Assembly: GCA_963728855.1 (NCBI GenBank) | Contig: CAVSLN010000010.1 | Span: 620,001 to 684,000, forward strand | Length of the DNA: 64,000 nucleotides | Reading direction: 5' to 3' | Source of the DNA: AC-43 sp963728855 | GTDB taxonomy: Bacteria; Actinomycetota; Actinomycetes; Mycobacteriales; Micromonosporaceae | Shown here: positions 39,501 to 46,830 of the stretch, one piece after another | Numbering within the stretch: position 1 is the stretch's first letter | How the letters are laid out: each line of letters begins with the position of its first letter | Notes under the pieces: model-generated | What the model saw: only the letters and a program-made list of their open reading frames with translations | Told to the model about the DNA's origin: nothing | Database searches by the model: none | Translations under genes and position numbers: made by a program

Positions 39501-39955
39501 CGCCGCATGCCCGCGCGATGGTGGCCTGCGCCCAGGGCTACCTCGCCGCCGTGGTCGGCGACCTTGACGTTGCCCGCGACCAGCACGCGGCCGCGTTCGA
39601 GGCCGCGCTACGGTCGGTCGATGCGCCGGTGATTGCGCAGGTCCTCGTCGGGCTGGCCGACCTCGCGGTACGCGACGGCGACGCGTCCCGGGCCGCTGTG
39701 CTGCTCGGCGCGAGCGAGGGGGTCCGGGGCATGCGGGACCTGAGCCAGATCGACGAGGTACGGGTGACCGAGGCCGCCCGCGCGGTGCTCGGCGAGGACG
39801 GCTTCGCCGAGGCGTACGCGAGCGGCCTCGGTTACACCATCGAGACCGTGCCGGAGCTGACGGGCGATCTGCGGGCCGGGCCCGGTGCGGCACCGGCCGC
39901 GGTCAGGTCCGGCGGCGGAACGCCCATACCGCCAGCGGCGCGAACACCACGGTGA
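36575..39955 (+). CDS. AfsR/SARP-type transcriptional regulator (BTAD, NB-ARC, TPR)
   Basis: An 1126-residue regulator of the large SARP class. Residues 1 to about 95 are an OmpR-like DNA-binding domain (MQIGMLGPLEVRTGSGDLLE, RLVDALWDGDQVPAGASNAL). The BTAD helical domain reaches about residue 245. A Pro/Gly linker is followed by an NB-ARC ATPase with TGPGGAGKTRLAVEAAR (about 313) and RVLLVLDNCEHLVEAA, then a helical TPR-like half. Such proteins activate secondary-metabolite or transport genes. It overlaps the 3' end of the convergent ABC permease gene by 53 bp. Candidate heptamer direct repeats occur at 41782-41808 upstream of that transporter. Confidence 0.9.
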   Translation: MQIGMLGPLEVRTGSGDLLEVGGARLRALLILLALEPGRVVTTSRLVDALWDGDQVPAGASNALQALVSRLRRALPGITVALRPAGYRLELAPDAVDVHRFERLAATGRAELPHDPAAAVATLHAALALWRGPALADVAEEGFARATVARLDELRLTALQDRVEAELRLGPNPSLVAELEALVVAHPLREPLVGLLMRALHALGQRGAALVAYGRARERLADQLGTDPSAELVALHTALLRADPGPGPGPRPGPGATGAERAGADRGAAGAPPWAFAARSTNLRAELTSFVGRDGELSEVGRLLGASRLTTLTGPGGAGKTRLAVEAARAQLGAMPDGVWLVELAPVTDPGEVAQTALATLGLRDQALLASNRLRPAVPDEPVEPLGRLVAALSGKRVLLVLDNCEHLVEAAAAVADRILRACPTVRIVATSREPLGITGERLWPVEPLALPPDGADAATAVRYAAVRLLADRAVAVRPGFAVSEANLAAVVRICRALDGMPLAIELAAARLRAMAPDEVAARLDDRFRLLTGGSRTALPRHQTLRAVVDWSWELMSEPERALCRRLSVFAGGATLEAAEQVCSGGPVAPAGVLDLLAMLVDKSLLVARQDGEGGTRYRMLETIRAYGRERLAEAGEREPVRAVHAAYFHGLAERAEEHLLAREQLVWLGRLSADHDNLLAAVRGAVSSVDVSTAVGLLGKLAWYWWLRGHRLEGVELADAVFAMPGTGPDGPPDESLAVAYAISALLAIDGAHDSARAIPWFRAAAALTPGPVPEHPILRLVRPLHAMFELLESQQAGASPEALDAPVDDPYPWVAATARVLRGHMELNFGREHAKAEHYFQTALDLYRSVGERWGTGFALSSLATLTSWRGEYAAAVGYVEDALALVVELGVAEDQAQLRVRLAHLYWLLGERERARTALAEAQRHAYRVGLSEAHYFTAYASAELARYDGDLPLARTWLAEAAAVVAGQLASAPHARAMVACAQGYLAAVVGDLDVARDQHAAAFEAALRSVDAPVIAQVLVGLADLAVRDGDASRAAVLLGASEGVRGMRDLSQIDEVRVTEAARAVLGEDGFAEAYASGLGYTIETVPELTGDLRAGPGAAPAAVRSGGGTPIPPAARTPR

Positions 39956-40775
39956 ACCCGGCCGCCCACAGCAGGGAGTGCACGACCGGCCCGGCGACCG
40001 GCCCCGACACGAACAGCCCCCGGATGGCGTCCGCCAGCGCGGTCACCGGGTTCACCTTGGCCCACGCCTGCAGCCAGCCCGGCATCGAGTCGGTACGGAC
40101 GAACGCGTCGCTGGTGAACGTCAGCGGGAACAGCACCACGAAGCCGAAGATCTGTACCTTCTCCGGGCTGGCCGCGAGCATGCTCACCAGCACGATCGCC
40201 CAGGACACCGCCACGGCCGACACGAGCAGCAGCGCGAACCCGCCCAGTACGGACAGCGGCCCGGTACCGATGCGGAACCCGAGCAGCGCCCCGACGCCCA
40301 GCAGGAGCGCGCACGCCCACGCCTGCTTGACGACGTCGGCCACGATCCGCCCGGCCAGCGGCGCGAACCGCGCGATCGGCAGCGACCGGAGCCGGTCGAA
40401 GAACCCCTTCTCCAGGTCGGTACTGAGGCCCACGCCCGTGTTCAGCGTCGCGAAGAGCGCGTTCTGCACGATGATCCCGGGCAGCGCGAACGTGAGGTAC
40501 TCGTGTGGCGAGCCGGAGATCGCCCCGCCGAAGACGTACGTGAACAGCAGCACGAACATGACCGGCTGGACACTGAAGTCGATCAGCTCGAACGGGTTGT
40601 GCTTGATCTGCACCAGGGTGCGCCAGGACAGGCTGAGCGTCTGCTGTACCGAGCTCATCGCGCCGACCCGCAAGCTCTCGACGACGCGGAGCTTGTCGGA
40701 GCGGCGCCCGGTCAGCGTTTGCCAGCCGCGGAGCTTGTCGGAGCGGCGCCCGGTCAGCGTTTGCCAGCCGCTCAT
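39903..40775 (-). CDS. ABC-2 type transporter permease (DrrB-like)
   Basis: A permease of 290 residues as read from the ATG at 40775, which overlaps the ATPase stop in an ATGA arrangement. Six helices follow an N-terminal cytoplasmic helix (LSLSWRTLVQIKHNPFELID), with FGGAISGSPHEYLTFALPGI and the family stretch MPGWLQAWAKVNPVTALADA. The first 30 residues are a twofold GWQTLTGRRSDKLR encoded by family B repeats. ATG 40658 (MSSVQQTLSLSW) may be the ancestral start. It forms an exporter with the upstream ATPase. Confidence 0.88.
   Translation of the reverse strand: MSGWQTLTGRRSDKLRGWQTLTGRRSDKLRVVESLRVGAMSSVQQTLSLSWRTLVQIKHNPFELIDFSVQPVMFVLLFTYVFGGAISGSPHEYLTFALPGIIVQNALFATLNTGVGLSTDLEKGFFDRLRSLPIARFAPLAGRIVADVVKQAWACALLLGVGALLGFRIGTGPLSVLGGFALLLVSAVAVSWAIVLVSMLAASPEKVQIFGFVVLFPLTFTSDAFVRTDSMPGWLQAWAKVNPVTALADAIRGLFVSGPVAGPVVHSLLWAAGFTVVFAPLAVWAFRRRT
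40686..40769 (-). repeat. Family B tandem array, two 42-bp units, translated in the permease N-terminus
   Basis: Two 42-bp units (40686-40727, 40728-40769). On the minus strand they read GGCTGGCAAACGCTGACCGG, then GCGCCGCTCCGACAAGCTCC. They follow directly after the ATPase stop codon. The unit is 14 codons long, so the permease frame stays open through both. Confidence 0.95.
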
Positions 40776-41740
40776 GCCGCGCTCCTTTCCAGCTCAGGGC
40801 TGCCGGCCGGCTGGGCCAGGTGCCCGGTCAGGGTGAGGAAGACCTCGTCGAGGCTCGCGCTGCGCAGGGTCAGCTCGGCCACGAGAACGCCCGCGTCGTC
40901 GAGCCGGCGGACCACGACGGGCAGCACCGCCGGGTCGGCCACCGGGGCGGTGACCACACCACTCCGGACATCGGGGGTACCGATAGCGAGCGCCGCAACG
41001 GTGGCGGTCACGGTCGGCAGGTCCACCTCGTGCGCCGGCCGTACGGCCAGGGTCTGCGCCCCGGTCCGCGCCTTCAGCCCGGCCGGCGTACCGGTCGCGA
41101 TGACCCGCCCGTGGTCCACCACCGCGATCTCGTCGGCGAGCTGGTCCGCCTCCTCCAGGTACTGCGTGGTCAGCAGCACGGTCACCCCGTCGGCCACCAG
41201 TGCCCGGACGATCTCCCAGACCTCGTTGCGGCTGGCCGGGTCAAGGCCCGTGGTCGGCTCGTCGAGGTAGAGCACCTGCGGCCGGCCGACCAGGCTCGCG
41301 GCCAGGTCGAGCCGGCGGCGCATGCCACCGGAGTACGACTTGACCGCCCGGTCACCGGCGTCGGAGAGCCGGAAGTCGGCCAGCAGCTCCCGGGCGCGGC
41401 GCTTGGCGGCGGTACGCGGCTGGCCCAGCAGCCGCCCGATCAACAGAAGGTTCTCGGCACCGGTCAGGGTCTCGTCGACCGACGCGTACTGGCCGGTCAG
41501 GCCGATCAGCCGGCGTACCCGGTGCGCCTGGCGCACCACGTCGTACCCGCCGACCGTCGCGTACCCGCCATCGGGCCGTACCAGGGTCGCCAGGATCCGT
41601 ACGGTGGTGGTCTTGCCCGCCCCGTTCGGCCCGAGCAGCCCGAACACCGACCCGGTGCGCACCGCGAGGTCAACCCCCGCGAGCGCCGTCGTCTCGCCGT
41701 ACCGCTTGACCAGCCCTTCGGCAACAATCGCAGCTGTCAT
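40772..41740 (-). CDS. ABC transporter ATP-binding protein (DrrA-like)
   Basis: A 322-residue ATPase of the daunorubicin-resistance (DrrA) type. Walker A is GLLGPNGAGKTTTVRIL, then Q-loop GLTGQYASVDETLTGAENL, signature SYSGGMRRRLDLAASL, Walker B VLYLDEPTTGLDP and H-loop LLTTQYLEEADQLAD. The C-terminal DUF4162-like extension (LRSASLDEVFLTLTGHLA) is complete. With the coupled permease it would export a drug or metabolite. The upstream region has heptamer direct repeats that suit a SARP regulator. Confidence 0.92.
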   Translation of the reverse strand: MTAAIVAEGLVKRYGETTALAGVDLAVRTGSVFGLLGPNGAGKTTTVRILATLVRPDGGYATVGGYDVVRQAHRVRRLIGLTGQYASVDETLTGAENLLLIGRLLGQPRTAAKRRARELLADFRLSDAGDRAVKSYSGGMRRRLDLAASLVGRPQVLYLDEPTTGLDPASRNEVWEIVRALVADGVTVLLTTQYLEEADQLADEIAVVDHGRVIATGTPAGLKARTGAQTLAVRPAHEVDLPTVTATVAALAIGTPDVRSGVVTAPVADPAVLPVVVRRLDDAGVLVAELTLRSASLDEVFLTLTGHLAQPAGSPELERSAA

Positions 41741-41781
41741 GCCCCGACAGTGCCGGGGGGCCCTGACGGACCTCGGTCAGC

Positions 41782-41808
41782 CGCTGACAGCTCGCTGACG
41801 CCGCTGAT
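41782..41808 (-). promoter_or_regulatory. Candidate SARP-type heptamer direct repeats
   Basis: Plus strand: CGCTGAC (41782-41788), AGCT, CGCTGAC (41793-41799), GC, CGCTGAT (41802-41808); on the minus strand GTCAGCG-N4-GTCAGCG. Heptamers with a 4-bp spacer (11-bp pitch) are the layout recognised by OmpR-like SARP domains. An adjacent inverted repeat CTGAC/GTCAG is at 41763-41780. The sites lie 42-68 bp upstream of the ATPase start. No clear -10 was found. Confidence 0.4.
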
Positions 41809-41825
41809 ACCACAGCACCGCGTTG

Positions 41826-41872
41826 GCCGTGCTCGCCTACGCCGAAGACCGGCTCCGGCTGCGCTCGGCGGA
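41826..41872 (-). repeat. Family A repeat, degenerate copy forming the folD 3' end
   Basis: On the minus strand it reads CGAGCGCAGCCGGAGCCGG, then TCTTCGGCGTAGGCGAGCAC and GGCCAACG. It is clearly related to the family A units, in the sense of folD. The folD TAG stop (41837-41839) and the last codons (SERSRSRSS) lie within it. Confidence 0.7.
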
Positions 41873-42685
41873 AGCGACCACGTTGCCCATCAGCAGCTGG
41901 GTGGTGACCGGACCGACCCCACCCGGTACCGGTGTGACGGCCCCCGCGACCTGCTCGACCGCCGCGGTGTCCACGTCGCCGACCAGGCCGCCGTCCGGCG
42001 TGGCGTTGGTGCCCACGTCGACGACGACCGCGCCCGGCTTGACGAACTCGGCGGTCACCAGGCCCGCGCGGCCCACCGCCGCGACCAGCACGTCGGCTTC
42101 GCGGGACACGGCCGCCAGGTCAGGGGTACGGGAGTGGCACACGGTCACCGTGGCGTGCCGGGCGAGCAGCATGAGCGCGGCCGGCTTGCCGACCACGTTG
42201 GAGCGCCCGAGCACCACCGCCCGCCGGCCCTCCAGCGCCACCCCCTCGTGTTCGAGGATGTGCAGCACCGCGGCTGCCGTCGCGGGCGCGAACGCCGCGC
42301 CCGAGCCCGACGCGAGCAGCCCGAGCGAGACCGGGTTGGCCCCGTCGACGTCGACCTCGGGCGGGATCGCGCTCGCCACCTCGGCGAGGGTGAGCCCTTC
42401 CGGCAGCGGCGTCTGGCAGATCACGCCGTGGGTACCCGGCTCGGCGGACGCCTCGGCGAGCGCGGCCCGTACGGTCCCGGCATCGGCGTCGACCGGCAGG
42501 TCCACCCGCCGGGCCTGGATGCCCAGCTTCCCGGCCGTACGCAGCAGGGAGCGCACATACCACGCCGTGCTCTCGTCGGCCGTCGCGACCACGATCGCCA
42601 GGCCGGGCGGGGTGGGCAGGGCGGCCACCCGCTCGGTGAGCGCGGTACCCAGCTCGGCGGCGATCTTCTTGCCATCGATGAGCAT
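41837..42685 (-). CDS. folD: Methylenetetrahydrofolate dehydrogenase/cyclohydrolase
   Basis: A 282-residue FolD, interconverting methylene-, methenyl- and formyl-tetrahydrofolate with NADP. Motifs: WYVRSLLRTAGKLGIQAR with the region of the catalytic lysine, CQTPLPEGLTLAEVASAIPP, DVDGANPVSLG, VLGRSNVVGKPAALMLL, TVCHSRTPDLAAV and the terminal TPVPGGVGPVTTQLLM. The usual Y-V-x3-K is WYVRSLL here, so the active-site lysine position appears replaced and deserves checking. The ATG at 42685 overlaps the TGA of the upstream gene (TGATG), indicating coupling. Confidence 0.88.
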   Translation of the reverse strand: MLIDGKKIAAELGTALTERVAALPTPPGLAIVVATADESTAWYVRSLLRTAGKLGIQARRVDLPVDADAGTVRAALAEASAEPGTHGVICQTPLPEGLTLAEVASAIPPEVDVDGANPVSLGLLASGSGAAFAPATAAAVLHILEHEGVALEGRRAVVLGRSNVVGKPAALMLLARHATVTVCHSRTPDLAAVSREADVLVAAVGRAGLVTAEFVKPGAVVVDVGTNATPDGGLVGDVDTAAVEQVAGAVTPVPGGVGPVTTQLLMGNVVASAERSRSRSSA

Positions 42686-43338
42686 CAGGCCGACACCCCC
42701 TGGCGTACGTTGCCGACGACCTCCCGGCCCAGCTCGCCGGCTGACAGGTGGGCGGCGAGCTCCTTGCGCAGGCCGGCCCGTACCCCCTCGTCTTTGAGCG
42801 AACCCAGGTTGACCTCGACGTTGATCGCGGCCGACTCCAGCGCGGCGCCGGCCAGCGACGCGGCCACGCCCACGTCGGACAGCACGTTGCGGTTGGACTT
42901 TCCAGGCAGGCCGGCGGACAGCTCGATCACCCTCGCCGCGACCTGCGCGATCTCCAGCGGCGGCCGCGCGGCGCCGGCGGTGGCGGCCTGGATCGCGGCG
43001 CTGCGCGCCGCCTTCTCCTCGTCGGTCCCCCGGGGCAGCCCATAGGCGGCCATCACCCGGTCGAAGGCGGCCGCGTCGGCGGCGGCCAGGTCCAGAGCCC
43101 GCTGGCGCAGCGCCCGGGCCTGCTCCCCGATCGCGTGGACGTGCGCCTCGTGTTCCACGTATGCCGGCTTGCCGACGGTCAGGTTCACCACCATCTCGAC
43201 CAGCGCCGCACCGGCTGCGGCGGCCAGCGCGGCCGCGGCCCCGCCGCCCGGGGTCGAGGCCGACGAACCCAGCGCTTCCAACCAGTCGCCCAGCGTCTCC
43301 TGCTGCACGGTCCCGACCGTACCGTACGGTTGTGACAC
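42685..43338 (-). CDS. Formimidoyltetrahydrofolate cyclodeaminase family protein
   Basis: About 217 residues. ETLGDWLEALGSSASTPGGG followed by AAAALAAAAGAALVEMV is the signature of the FTCD C-terminal (FchA) family, which converts 5-formimino- to 5,10-methenyl-tetrahydrofolate. The product is a FolD substrate, and folD follows in an overlapping TGATG arrangement, so the pair channels one-carbon units. The start is either GTG 43338 or GTG 43308; the latter gives the tighter family N-terminus. It is divergent from the DUF3046 gene. Confidence 0.85.
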   Translation of the reverse strand: MSQPYGTVGTVQQETLGDWLEALGSSASTPGGGAAAALAAAAGAALVEMVVNLTVGKPAYVEHEAHVHAIGEQARALRQRALDLAAADAAAFDRVMAAYGLPRGTDEEKAARSAAIQAATAGAARPPLEIAQVAARVIELSAGLPGKSNRNVLSDVGVAASLAGAALESAAINVEVNLGSLKDEGVRAGLRKELAAHLSAGELGREVVGNVRQGVSA

Positions 43339-43358
43339 CGGTTCGAGGAAGGTGACGC

Positions 43359-43559
43359 GTGCGGCTGACCGACTTCTGGACCCGGCTGGAGCAGGTCTTC
43401 GGGCGCGGGTACGCGGCGAGCGTGGCGCAGGACCAGGTGCTTCCCCAACTCGGCGGGCGGACCATCCAACAGGCCCTGGCCTCAGGCGAGGAGACCGTCG
43501 TGGTCTGGCGCGCGGTGGTGGCCGCCTACCCCGAGCGGGTACCGAAGACCCTGCGCTGA
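43359..43559 (+). CDS. DUF3046 family protein
   Basis: A 66-residue protein (MRLTDFWTRLEQVFGRGYAA, VLPQLGGRTIQQALASGEET, VWRAVVAAYPERVPKTLR), the DUF3046 family that precedes recA throughout actinobacteria (Rv2738c in M. tuberculosis). Function unknown; the fixed position suggests a link with recA expression or DNA repair. Its TGA is the first part of a family A repeat. Confidence 0.9.
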   Translation: MRLTDFWTRLEQVFGRGYAASVAQDQVLPQLGGRTIQQALASGEETVVVWRAVVAAYPERVPKTLR

Positions 43560-43612
43560 GCGCAGCCGCAGCCGGGTTTTGGCGAGGCGAGCACAGCCAA
43601 CGCCAGCTCGGC
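43555..43612 (+). repeat. Family A repeat, single copy
   Basis: One unit starting in the DUF3046 stop (CGCTGAGCGCAGCCGCAGCC), followed by GGGTTTTGGCGAGGCGAGC and ACAGCCAACGCCAGCTCGGC. It has the same sense as the gene and shows the ancestral unexpanded state. Confidence 0.9.
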
Positions 43613-43634
43613 TGACCGCGTGTCATTCCTTGCG

Positions 43635-43650
43635 TCGTACACCTGTACGG
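43635..43650 (+). promoter_or_regulatory. Weak SOS-box-like palindrome upstream of recA
   Basis: TCGTACACCTGTACGG matches the LexA box TCGAAC-N4-GTTCGA at 9 of 12 fixed positions and contains the dyad CGTAC-N4-GTACG, 83 bp upstream of the recA start. Confidence 0.4.
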
Positions 43651-43732
43651 GTATCGTCCACAGGGTTGGCGCTTGTCCACAGGCCACGGCACGTCCGCTG
43701 ATTATGTCGGACCTGGCGCCTAACCTGTCCGC

Positions 43733-45928
43733 GTGACCAAGAGTTCCTCCGCGAAGACCGCGGCCAAGACGGCGAACGTAGGGGTAGCAATGGCAGCAGG
43801 GCCTGACCGCGAGAAGGCGCTCGACCTCGCCCTCGCGCAGATAGACAAGCAGTTCGGCAAGGGCTCCGTGATGCGGCTCGGTGAGCGCCCGGTCATCCCG
43901 ATGTCGATCATCCCGACCGGCTCGATCGCCTTGGACGTCGCGCTCGGCGTGGGGGGCCTGCCGCGCGGCCGGATCGTAGAGATATACGGACCTGAATCGA
44001 GCGGGAAAACTACAGTGGCGCTACACGCTGTAGCCAACGCCCAGGCCGCCGGGGGCATCGCCGCGTTCATCGACGCCGAGCACGCGCTGGACGCCGACTA
44101 CGCCAAGGCGCTCGGCGTGGACACCGACGCGCTGCTGGTCTCCCAGCCGGACACCGGCGAGCAGGCGCTGGAGATCGCCGACATGCTGGTCCGGTCCGGC
44201 GCGCTGGACGTCATCGTCATCGACTCGGTGGCCGCCCTGGTGCCGCGCGCCGAGATCGAGGGCGAGATGGGCGACAGCCACGTGGGCCTGCAGGCCCGGC
44301 TGATGAGCCAGGCGCTGCGGAAGATCACCGGCGCGCTCAACAACTCCAACACCACCGCGATCTTCATCAACCAGCTCCGCGAGAAGATCGGGGTGATGTT
44401 CGGGTGTTTTAGCTACGGCACCCGGGTCACGCTCGCCGACGGCACCCAGGAGAAGATCGGCAAGATCGTCAATCAGAAGCTGCCGGTCGAGGTGCTGTCG
44501 TACGACCCGGTGACAGACCGGGTCGAGCCGAAGAAGATCGTCAACTGGTTCAACAACGGACCGGCCGAGCGGTTTCTGCAGTTCACTGTGGCCAAGTCCG
44601 GGGGCAACGGGCGGGCACAGTTCGCCGCGACCGCCAACCACCTGGTCCGTACGCCCGGCGGCTGGCGGGAGGCGGGGGAGTTGGTCGCGGGCGAGCGGGT
44701 AATGATCGCCGAAGAGCGGCGGCTGAGTGACCAGCAGTGGCAGGTCGTCCTCGGCTCCCTCATGGGTGACGGCAACCTCTCACCCAATCTGCGGGACCGC
44801 TCCGGGGTCCGGTTCCGGCTGGGCCACGGCGCGCGACAGGCCGCCTATCTGGACTGGAAGGTCTCACTGCTCGGAAACATCGAGTGCACGCGCCGGGTCG
44901 ACGGGCGGGGCGCGGTCTTCGCCGACTTCACCCCACTGCCCGAGTTGGCGGAGCTGCACCGGGCGGTCTACCTGGGCGACGGGAAGAAGCACCTGAGCGG
45001 GGACTACCTCAAGACGCTGACCCCGTTGGCGCTGGCCGTGTGGTACCTGGACGACGGCTGCTTCACGCTGCGCTCCAAGGGCGTTCAGGAGCGCACCCGG
45101 GGTGGTAGTGGACGGATCGAGATCTGCGTCGAGGCGATGAGCGAAGGCACTCGCGGCCGGCTCATCGAATACCTGCGCGATGGGTACGGGCTCGACGTGC
45201 GGCTGACCGCCAAGGGCGCGCTGCGGAAGGCGTTCCTGCTGTTCAGCACCGCGTCGTCGAGCAAGTTCCAGGAGCTCGTAGCTCCGTACGTACCCGACGC
45301 GATGGCATACAAGCTACTGCCGCGCTTCCAAGGGCGGTGCGCAGTAGAGCCGGTATACGTGTCGCCGGAGCTGCGCCCCGTCCCGGCCCGGATCCTCGAT
45401 ATCCACGTCAAGCCGAAGACCCGTTCGATGAACCGGTTCGACATCGAGATCGAGGGCAACCACAACTACTTCGTCGACGGCGTGATGGTGCACAACAGCC
45501 CGGAGACGACAACCGGTGGGCGGGCGCTGAAGTTCTACGCGTCCGTACGGCTGGACGTGCGGCGCATCGAGAGCCTGAAGGACGGCACCGACGCGGTCGG
45601 CAACCGTACCCGCGTCAAGGTTGTGAAGAACAAGTGCGCGGCGCCTTTCAAACAAGCGGAATTCGACATTATCTATGGACAGGGGATCTCGCGCGAGGGT
45701 TCGCTGATCGATGTCGGCGTGGAGCAGAGCATCATCCGCAAGTCGGGTGCCTGGTACACGTACGACGGGGACCAGCTCGGGCAGGGCAAGGAGAACGCCC
45801 GCAAGTTCCTCAAGGAGAACCCGGACGTGGCCGCCGAGATCGAGAAGAAGATCCTGGAGAAGCTGGGTGTCGGGATCGGCGCGGGCGACGCGGCCGGTAA
45901 CCCCGACATCGTCACGGTGGACTTCTGA
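43733..45928 (+). CDS. recA: Recombinase RecA, interrupted by an intein
   Basis: A 731-residue precursor; after splicing, RecA is 367 residues. It carries out homologous recombination and stimulates LexA self-cleavage. Walker A is YGPESSGKTTVALHAVANA (about residue 85), then LVSQPDTGEQALEIADMLV, VIVIDSVAALVPRAEIEGEM, and FINQLREKIGVMFG, after which the intein begins at Cys225. The C-extein resumes with SPETTTGGRALKFYASVRLD, consistent with the RecA-b insertion site described for M. leprae rather than the M. tuberculosis site at VVKN. It starts at GTG 43733; recX follows at 2 bp. Confidence 0.96.
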   Translation: MTKSSSAKTAAKTANVGVAMAAGPDREKALDLALAQIDKQFGKGSVMRLGERPVIPMSIIPTGSIALDVALGVGGLPRGRIVEIYGPESSGKTTVALHAVANAQAAGGIAAFIDAEHALDADYAKALGVDTDALLVSQPDTGEQALEIADMLVRSGALDVIVIDSVAALVPRAEIEGEMGDSHVGLQARLMSQALRKITGALNNSNTTAIFINQLREKIGVMFGCFSYGTRVTLADGTQEKIGKIVNQKLPVEVLSYDPVTDRVEPKKIVNWFNNGPAERFLQFTVAKSGGNGRAQFAATANHLVRTPGGWREAGELVAGERVMIAEERRLSDQQWQVVLGSLMGDGNLSPNLRDRSGVRFRLGHGARQAAYLDWKVSLLGNIECTRRVDGRGAVFADFTPLPELAELHRAVYLGDGKKHLSGDYLKTLTPLALAVWYLDDGCFTLRSKGVQERTRGGSGRIEICVEAMSEGTRGRLIEYLRDGYGLDVRLTAKGALRKAFLLFSTASSSKFQELVAPYVPDAMAYKLLPRFQGRCAVEPVYVSPELRPVPARILDIHVKPKTRSMNRFDIEIEGNHNYFVDGVMVHNSPETTTGGRALKFYASVRLDVRRIESLKDGTDAVGNRTRVKVVKNKCAAPFKQAEFDIIYGQGISREGSLIDVGVEQSIIRKSGAWYTYDGDQLGQGKENARKFLKENPDVAAEIEKKILEKLGVGIGAGDAAGNPDIVTVDF
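44405..45496 (+). other. RecA intein with LAGLIDADG homing endonuclease
   Basis: 364 codons. Block A is CFSYGTRVTLADGTQEKI (Cys1) and block B ATANHLVRTPGGWREA. The two dodecapeptides are QVVLGSLMGDGNLSP and LALAVWYLDDGCFTL, both with the acidic residue kept. Block F/G is IEGNHNYFVDGVMVHN with the penultimate His and terminal Asn, and Ser is the +1 residue. All splicing residues are intact and the frame is open, so splicing and possibly homing should work. GC is similar to the host gene. Confidence 0.93.
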
Positions 45929-45930
45929 CC

Positions 45931-46830
45931 GTGCCGGGCAGGCGACGCGGCGCGCGGTCGGGGCGGGGCTGGGATGCGGCGCCCCCTCGACCGCGTACCG
46001 CGAAACCGCGCGCCCAGCCGGCGGAGACGGAGCCGCAGGACCTCGGCTGGACGGCCGCCGACGGGCCGCTCTGGACGGGCGACGAGGAGCACTACCGGCG
46101 CGCCCCGACCAACCGAGCCGGCCGCGACGCCGGCGGGGCGGCACCCGAGGAGGCCGGGCACGTCCAGGAAGAGCCCGAGAGCCAACGTTCGGGGCCACGA
46201 CGCACGGGGCGCGGCCAGAGCGTGGGGCGAGGCCGGAGCCCAGGCCGCGCAACCGAGCCGGACGAGCCCGAGCGTGACACTCGCGACCCGGCCGAGATCG
46301 CCCGGGAGATCTGTCTGCGGCAGCTCGCCGTCCGGCCCCGTACGCGCAAGGAGCTGGCCACCGCGCTGCGCCGCAGCGGCATAGCGGCGGAGGTGGCCGC
46401 CGAGGTGCTCGACCGCTACGACGAGGTCGGGCTGATCGATGACGCGGCGTTCGCCCGGGCCTGGGTGACCAGCCGGCACCACGGCCGCGGGCTGGCCCGC
46501 CGGGCGCTGGCCGGCGAGCTGCGCCAGCGCGGGGTCGACGCTGAGCTGGTGGGTGCCGCGCTGGAGGAGGTCGACCGCGACACCGAGGCGGCCACCGCAC
46601 GGGCGCTGGTGGAGCGGAAGCTGCGCGCGACACCCGCCGGTACGCCCGACGCGGTCTTCCGGCGCCTGGTCGGTCTCCTGGCCCGCAAGGGGTACCCGCC
46701 CGGTCTGGCCGTCAACGTTGTCAAGGCGGTCCTCGCCGCGCGTGACGAGGAGTCGGCCGCCTTCGCCGAGTTCGTCGATCCGGACGCCCTGACCGACCTG
46801 GTCGGCGAGTCCGATGAGCCGATCCGCTGA
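45931..46830 (+). CDS. recX: Regulatory protein RecX
   Basis: A 299-residue RecX, which modulates RecA filaments. The conserved three-helix repeats occupy about residues 120-299 (AREICLRQLAVRPRTRKELA, VLDRYDEVGLIDDAAFARAW, RGLARRALAGELRQRGVDAE, FRRLVGLLARKGYPPGLAVN). The first 115 residues are a disordered Arg/Gly/Glu/Pro-rich extension, long even for actinobacteria. It starts at GTG 45931, two bases after recA, so it is co-expressed. Confidence 0.92.
   Translation: MPGRRRGARSGRGWDAAPPRPRTAKPRAQPAETEPQDLGWTAADGPLWTGDEEHYRRAPTNRAGRDAGGAAPEEAGHVQEEPESQRSGPRRTGRGQSVGRGRSPGRATEPDEPERDTRDPAEIAREICLRQLAVRPRTRKELATALRRSGIAAEVAAEVLDRYDEVGLIDDAAFARAWVTSRHHGRGLARRALAGELRQRGVDAELVGAALEEVDRDTEAATARALVERKLRATPAGTPDAVFRRLVGLLARKGYPPGLAVNVVKAVLAARDEESAAFAEFVDPDALTDLVGESDEPIR

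Noticed and set aside
40820..43045. Plus-strand 741-codon frame opposite the ABC ATPase and folD
   Set aside because: Shadow frame; the minus-strand genes carry all family motifs.
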